This document shows positions 59,072 to 64,000 of a stretch of 64,000 nt of DNA, in pieces. How positions within the stretch are numbered: position 1 is the first letter of the stretch; each line of letters opens with the position of its first letter. Under the pieces are notes generated by a model. It did not search any database and was not told the DNA's origin. It worked only from the letters and a program-made list of their open reading frames with translations. Origin of the DNA: Solirubrobacteraceae bacterium (GTDB taxonomy: Bacteria > Actinomycetota > Thermoleophilia > Solirubrobacterales > Solirubrobacteraceae); NCBI GenBank assembly GCA_017882455.1, contig JADGPL010000008.1, positions 78,107-142,106 of the forward strand. Direction: 5' to 3'. The position numbers and the translations under genes are program-made.

Positions 59072-59429
59072 GTGTGGGAAGTCGAGTACACCGACACGTT
59101 CGGGTCGTGGTGGCACGAGCTCAGCGACGACCAGCAGGAGCGCGTCGCTGCCGCCGTCAGCCTGCTCGAGCAAGGCGGCCCAGCGCTGGGAAGGGCCGCT
59201 GGTGGACTCCATCAAAGGCTCGCGCCACCCCAACATGAAGGAGCTTCGCCCCCGCGGTGGGCACATGCGCGTGTTGTTCGCTTTCGACCCGCGCCGCATG
59301 GCCATCCTCCTGATAGGCGGAGACAAGAGCCACAAATGGAGCAGCTGGTACGCAGAGGCGATCCCCACAGCAGACGAGCTATACGACGAACACCTCCAAG
59401 AGCTTCGTGACGAAGGAGCAATCCCATGA
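59072..59429 (+). pseudogene. RelE/HigB (Gp49-like) toxin, split by a single-base frameshift
   Basis: MWEVEYTDTFGSWWHELSDDQQERVAAAVSLLEQGGPALGR in one frame continues as PLVDSIKGSRHPNMKELRPRGGHMRVLFAFDPRRMAILLIGGDKSHKWSSWYAEAIPTADELYDEHLQ in another; change at GGG 59193-59195. Confidence 0.8.
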
Positions 59430-59842
59430 GCACCACCAAGCCAACAAGAAAGCCCAAACGCTTCGACGAGCTACGCAAGCCAATCCAGAGCGACCCCGCA
59501 CGCAGCGCCAGAGTCGAGGAGCACAAGGCAGCCATGCTCGGCGAACTCCGACGCAAGCTCGACCTCACCCAGGCAGTCGTCGCCGACCGGCTAGACGTCA
59601 CACAGGAGAACGTGTCCCAAATCGAGCGCGGCGAGGCCGACGTGCGCCTCTCCACCCTCAGCCGCTACGTAGAGGCACTCGGCGGGCGCCTAGAGATACG
59701 CGCCACCTTTCCGGAGGAGACCGTGGCACTCACTCTGGGGCAAGCAGCCTCCCTCCGGCGTCGGAGGGGCAAGGCGCGAAACTCCGAAACCAAACGCAAG
59801 GCCGCAAAAGCTACCGACGCTGAGGCAGCAAGCCACGCCTAG
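59426..59842 (+). CDS. HigA-like XRE antitoxin
   Basis: LRRKLDLTQAVVADRLDVTQENVSQIERGEADVRLSTLSRYVEALGGRLEIRATFP; 4-bp overlap with the toxin stop. Confidence 0.92.
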   Translation: MSTTKPTRKPKRFDELRKPIQSDPARSARVEEHKAAMLGELRRKLDLTQAVVADRLDVTQENVSQIERGEADVRLSTLSRYVEALGGRLEIRATFPEETVALTLGQAASLRRRRGKARNSETKRKAAKATDAEAASHA

Positions 59843-59998
59843 CCGAACGCGCACGACGGAGGGAGGCCGCTTGTGTCGTGCATGAGAGCCGCCAGTCGTG
59901 TCTCGTCTACGGGGCGAAGGACGCGGCGAGGAGGGCGCTCTTGCGTGCGCGTCGATTTGCGTGGCGCTGATTGAACCTCATCTTCGCCGCCGTTCGCC

Positions 59999-60568
59999 CT
60001 ACCGCTTGACGCCGTAGTGCCTACGGGCGAGGGCGACACAGCGCGAGCGGCGGCTCCGGCTCTTCACGCTGTGGCACTTCTTGATCGCTCTCGCGAGCAG
60101 TTCAGAGCGCGTCGGCGGGATGCTCAGCAGGGTGCTGGCAACCGCGTCCGGAGCAACGCTGTCGTCGCCTCCGGTATAGAGATAGGCGCATATGCGGTAG
60201 GTGTGTGCGCCCGCCGCAGGCACGAAGCTCGTCTGCAAGCTGAAGCTGAACGTGGGATTTTGGACGATCTCAAGCGTGGTGATGAATCCGCTGCCGCTGG
60301 AGCGCTGGCGCGCGTCGGCGGCGGTCGGAGCGCAGGCGGCAGTGTTGGGTTCGTAGTAGTCGAACAGCTCATTGCTGGCTTCGGGTGCCGCAGGATTCGT
60401 GTAGCCGGAGTTGGTAAGTGTCACGGTCGCGCCGCGCACCGTCGGGTTCGGTTCGGCCGTGACAGCGATGCTCGACGCCGAAGCGGTCCCAGCGCTCGCG
60501 ATGCACGCGGCGGTCGCGATCAGCACGGTCCACCGGAGCTTTGCCCGACCCATGGGGTGTGATGTCAT
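59999..60568 (-). CDS. Secreted hypothetical protein
   Basis: MTSHPMGRAKLRWTVLIATAACIASAGTASASSIAVTAEPNPTVRGATVTL; signal peptide then beta-rich domain; start inside ORF 59999..60793. Confidence 0.75.
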   Translation of the reverse strand: MTSHPMGRAKLRWTVLIATAACIASAGTASASSIAVTAEPNPTVRGATVTLTNSGYTNPAAPEASNELFDYYEPNTAACAPTAADARQRSSGSGFITTLEIVQNPTFSFSLQTSFVPAAGAHTYRICAYLYTGGDDSVAPDAVASTLLSIPPTRSELLARAIKKCHSVKSRSRRSRCVALARRHYGVKR

Positions 60569-60793
60569 CAGGTCCCTCTCGTTCCTCCCTGGCTGTGGTT
60601 GAAGCTGGCTTGTGCGGCTGACCTCGCCGGTACAGCGGCGCTGATCCGCTGAGCGAGAGCTCCGACAGCCGGCACTACTTTCTTCCCGGGTTGTCATCCG
60701 AGTGAATTCTGAGTTGACGCTCGGCCGGTCGGTGGCGCGGCGGTCATGGATCGGCGCACCGCGACGATGGCGAACGGTGCTTCGTGATGCCAT

Positions 60794-61189
60794 CTACTGG
60801 ACCGCTGTGGCATCGATCTCAACAAGTAGGTCGGGAAATGCAAGCCGCGTGACGCCGAGCAGCGTCGCCGGCGGCGTCACGCCGGCGCTCGCGAGCCGCT
60901 CCGCGAGGATGCCGTAGTGGGGGAACAGCGCGTCGACGTCGGTGGTGTAGATGGTCAGGCGCACAACGTCAGCCAGACTCATTCCACCGCCGGCTAGCAC
61001 GGCGTCGAGGTTCTCAAGGGCGAGCGTCAGCTGGGCGGCCATGTCGCCCGAGTGAGCAGGGGCGCCCTCCGCGTCGGTTGCCGTCTGGCCGGCGCACACG
61101 AGCATCCGCTTCGCCTCTTCGATGACCTCGGCTTGGTTGTAGGCGTACTGGAGCGACCAGGGCCATGGGTTGACTGCGGTGCGTTGCAT
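60794..61189 (-). CDS. RidA/YjgF family protein
   Basis: MLVCAGQTATDAEGAPAHSGDMAAQLTLALENLDAVLAGGGMSLADVVRLTIYTTDVDAL...PPATLLGVTRLAFPDLLVEIDATAV. Confidence 0.93.
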   Translation of the reverse strand: MQRTAVNPWPWSLQYAYNQAEVIEEAKRMLVCAGQTATDAEGAPAHSGDMAAQLTLALENLDAVLAGGGMSLADVVRLTIYTTDVDALFPHYGILAERLASAGVTPPATLLGVTRLAFPDLLVEIDATAVQ

Positions 61190-61271
61190 TGCGGGTGTCC
61201 TTGCTGGTGAGTGGTTGGTTGAGACTGATCGTGAATCTGCTCGTGCCGATGGTCTGGGACGGGCACCTCGA

Positions 61272-61781
61272 TCAGGCGCTGCCCTCGATCGACGGCGCGG
61301 GCACGACATGCACGCCCGCACGAATGAGCTCCTCGACCATCTTTGAGACGTCAGGTACCGAGTCTCCCAAGGGCTGGTCCCCGACCTTCTCGACGGGCTC
61401 GCCGAGCGCCTCGAAGAATGCCTCGAGCGCGGCGGGGCTGTGCATGATGAGCATCCGCGACATGGTGCCTGTCGGGTTGCGGAAGGTGTGGGGAACCCAT
61501 GCCGGCAGCACGACGGACGTCCCAGGGCCCGCAACGATCGTCTCCAGCTCGCCATCGGCGATGCGCTGGAACTCATACTCACCGTCCAGCACGTAGAAGA
61601 ACTCCGCCCAATGGTGGACATGCAGCGGCGGGCCGAAGCCCGGCGTAGTGGCAATCTCGAACAGGCAGTATTGCCCGCCCATCTCCCCGCCGCTCGCCTT
61701 CATCGTCACGTAGTCCCCGCCACCCACCAACAGGGTGCGTCCCTCGCCGGGCCCACGCACGATCACCTTTCCCTGAGACAT
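61272..61781 (-). CDS. Cupin domain protein
   Basis: TPGFGPPLHVHHWAEFFYVLDGEYEFQRIADGELETIVAGPGTSVVLPAWVPHTFRNP. Confidence 0.93.
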   Translation of the reverse strand: MSQGKVIVRGPGEGRTLLVGGGDYVTMKASGGEMGGQYCLFEIATTPGFGPPLHVHHWAEFFYVLDGEYEFQRIADGELETIVAGPGTSVVLPAWVPHTFRNPTGTMSRMLIMHSPAALEAFFEALGEPVEKVGDQPLGDSVPDVSKMVEELIRAGVHVVPAPSIEGSA

Positions 61782-61791
61782 CTGGTTCTCC

Positions 61792-62502
61792 TCACGATCG
61801 AGTCTCGTTGCCAAGGTTGGCGCCGGCGGCCTCGTTTCGCCGGCGAAGATCATCGATCAGCACCCCAAGCGCCCAATCCATTGCGGTGGCGATCTGCGCG
61901 CCGCTGAGTCCGTACTCCTCTCGCATGGTTACCCAGGCGAGCATGTTCACGAGGTAGCCGAACAGCGCTTCTGCCTCTCGCCGCTCCTCTTGGGAGAGGT
62001 TGTCCGTCACCTCGCCCAGTGCGCGGCCCAGGCTTTCAAGCCGACGCTCCCGCCGCGCCGAGCGCACCGAGTTACCGGCGCGTGAGACGGCCATCGCCCG
62101 CACAAGCTTCGGGTGCTCGTCGAAGGCCACCAGGTTCTCCCGGTAATCGGCGGCCAACTCAGCGACCGTTTCGGGCATGAGCGACGCTCCGAACAGATGC
62201 GCGCTGATCCATTCAGCCGCCTCTGTGATCAGATCCTCGCGTGAAGCGAAGTGCCGGTAGACGGTGCGTACCGACACGCCGGCGGAGCGAGCCACGTTGG
62301 GCACAGTGATCTCCGAAGCCTCGCCACTCTCCAGCTGATCGGCGACCGAGCGAAGGATGATCTCGCGGGTGAGCTGCTGCTGTTGGTCACGCAAGCTGCT
62401 CTCCGGGACGGACGCACCGTCGGACAGATCCTCGTTCCGCGCGTCGTCGACGCTGGATCGCGGAGCGAGCTCCCCGGGAGAATTGTGACTGGTCCGTGTC
62501 AT
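61792..62502 (-). CDS. TetR/AcrR family transcriptional regulator
   Basis: QQLTREIILRSVADQLESGEASEITVPNVARSAGVSVRTVYRHFASREDLITEA HTH; ATG at 62502 preferred over 62529 because the latter is inside the promoter. Confidence 0.92.
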   Translation of the reverse strand: MTRTSHNSPGELAPRSSVDDARNEDLSDGASVPESSLRDQQQQLTREIILRSVADQLESGEASEITVPNVARSAGVSVRTVYRHFASREDLITEAAEWISAHLFGASLMPETVAELAADYRENLVAFDEHPKLVRAMAVSRAGNSVRSARRERRLESLGRALGEVTDNLSQEERREAEALFGYLVNMLAWVTMREEYGLSGAQIATAMDWALGVLIDDLRRRNEAAGANLGNETRS

Positions 62503-62533
62503 GCTGGCACGAGCATGCCATAAAGGCACGTGC

Positions 62534-62548
62534 GTGTCAAATTGACAC
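62534..62548. promoter_or_regulatory. Candidate TetR autoregulatory operator
   Basis: Perfect 15-bp palindrome GTGTCAAATTGACAC covering a minus-strand -35 TTGACA with CATGCT 17 bp downstream. Confidence 0.7.
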
Positions 62549-62817
62549 CATCATGCCTAGCGGGCCGCGACACCGTGTCTCGCTGGTCTGCGGAACACGC
62601 CGGGCAGGTGTCCTCGTCGGCGAGCCGCGCATGCACCCGTGCAGGGTTCGGACGCGTCGCGATCTCCCCGTCCCACCAAAGGGGCGACTGCCCGTGGTTG
62701 GACTTACCTGGTCACAACTCAGTCGCATCCTGAAGAGGCTTGTCACGTGAAGAGCAGCCTCGCCGCTCAACCCTCTGTAGCATGACCGGGAATCAGCCTA
62801 TGCAGGCGCTTCTCGAA

Positions 62818-62850
62818 TGGCGAGACCCGGACTCGAACCGGGGACACCCC
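62818..62850 (-). other. Second orphan tRNA 3' end, candidate attachment-site remnant
   Basis: Minus strand GGGGTGTCCCCGGTTCGAGTCCGGGTCTCGCCA: T-arm CCCGG-TTCGAGT-CCGGG, acceptor strand TCTCGCC, discriminator A; no 5' half found upstream. Confidence 0.6.
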
Positions 62851-63000
62851 AATTTTCAGGACGCGGAGATTGACGGAGAAGGGCTGGAAAGACCTGTAAA
62901 ATTGGCGAGTATCATCGGCCCGCTGGCACACAACTTCTTTCCCGACGCCATCAAGCGCCAGGCTCGGTGCTGGCACAGCAGCGTCGCTGTCCGGTCGGAT

Positions 63001-63630
63001 TCAAGCGGAGTCGCGGATGCCAACGACATCGTGACGCCAAAATGTCTCTGCGTATACCACCGTGCCCGTCATCCACGGCTCGTAGGCCGGGAGTGTGATC
63101 ACCTGAAATGCGGCGTCGGGAATCCGCAATGAAGGCTTGCGGAACCCGAGCTGCACCGCCGGCATGAAGTCAAAGCGGGGGTAGTAGACAGGGCTGCCCT
63201 CCAGAAATACGGCTGGCACGCCACGGTCGGCCATTACCACCAGACCGCGACTGACGAGGGCGGCGCCAACCCCCTGGCGCTGATGACTGGGTGTCACGCC
63301 CTAGGGGCTGAGCAGTTGTACTGGGACGAGGCGCGATGGAGCGTCCAGCAGGCTGACGGTAAACATCACATGACCCACAACGCGCCCGTCGTATTCGGCG
63401 ACCAGCGACAAGCCATCGCCAGCTGTGACCGTGGCCCGTAGGTCATCGACCAGAGCGCCTACTACACGGCCCTCGTCACCGAACGCCTGTCGGTGCACAT
63501 TCCGCACCGCCTGCGCGTCCGTAGGCCGTTCCTCTCGCACCTCCACCCGGCAGATGCTAGAGCCGCCCCCCGTCTTTGACGCGAACCGTGGCCGTGTCAT
63601 GGTGATCGCGCCGTGGACGACGGCTGGCAA
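63001..63630 (-). pseudogene. GNAT family N-acetyltransferase interrupted by an in-frame amber codon
   Basis: ORFs 63301..63630 and 63001..63297 share one frame: VEVREERPTDAQAVRNVHRQAFGDEGRVVGALVDDLRA...VPVQLLSP-TAG-GVTPSHQRQGVGAALVSRGL. Confidence 0.82.
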
Positions 63631-63687
63631 GCACGCGACTTCTCACGCCCCCTCGTCCGGTGGGGACGCCGAAGTCGAGGTGGTGCT

Positions 63688-64000
63688 TCAGTTCCCCGGA
63701 GCGCGCCCTGACGCGATCAGCACAGAGCCAGAGAAGACGACTTGGTCCCCGTCGCGATGTGAGGCTTGGGCTCCGGCGTTCATCGCGCGCTGGGCGATCT
63801 GCTCGCGGGCATCTGGCTCCATCGCGGCGAGGGCGGTCGCGAGGGGGCCGGCCAGTTGCGGCACACGCTCCCACCACGCCTGAACGGACGCGGCGTGCAT
63901 CGGCGTCTCGACGGTCTGGACGTGCACGTCGATGAGGCCGCCCTCTTCCAGCACGGATGCCAACAGCGCCGCGTCATCGAGTGAGAACGGTCCGCGTATG
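63688..64000 (-). CDS. SAM-dependent methyltransferase, C-terminal part (continues beyond window)
   Basis: Open frame runs off the edge: GPFSLDDAALLASVLEEGGLIDVHVQTVETPMHAASVQAWWERVPQLAGPLATALAAMEPDAREQI. Confidence 0.6.
   Translation of the reverse strand, partial: IRGPFSLDDAALLASVLEEGGLIDVHVQTVETPMHAASVQAWWERVPQLAGPLATALAAMEPDAREQIAQRAMNAGAQASHRDGDQVVFSGSVLIASGRAPGN

Overview
This is a GC-rich chromosomal window with gene content typical of an actinobacterium, probably from the Solirubrobacterales/Thermoleophilia side (lineage is inferred from gene content only). About 60 coding regions are supportable. Main blocks: (1) ~1.3-10.7 kb, a compact minus-strand type IV secretion/conjugation-like operon (lytic transglycosylase, TrbL/VirB6-like, VirB4-like ATPase, small membrane proteins, TcpC/VirB8-like protein and a sigma-like regulator) with no relaxase or coupling protein in the window; (2) Lon protease with a near-consensus promoter; (3) MFS, alpha-hydroxy-acid oxidase, GGDEF, LLM oxidoreductase, methyltransferase and VOC genes; (4) a circularly permuted ATP-grasp / alpha-E / transglutaminase cluster; (5) an operon for a secreted seven-unit Ig-like repeat protein with two membrane-anchored partners; (6) metY-metX; (7) cupredoxin-DUF1501-DUF1800; (8) a family 1 encapsulin shell gene with an encapsulated-ferritin cargo gene carrying a C-terminal targeting peptide; (9) a ~50-64 kb accessory tail with HipBA and HigBA-like toxin-antitoxin modules, two orphan tRNA 3' ends (candidate att scars), clear operators, and several genes broken by single-base frameshifts or a nonsense codon. 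All calls come from reading the sequence and the supplied ORF track. No database search was run.
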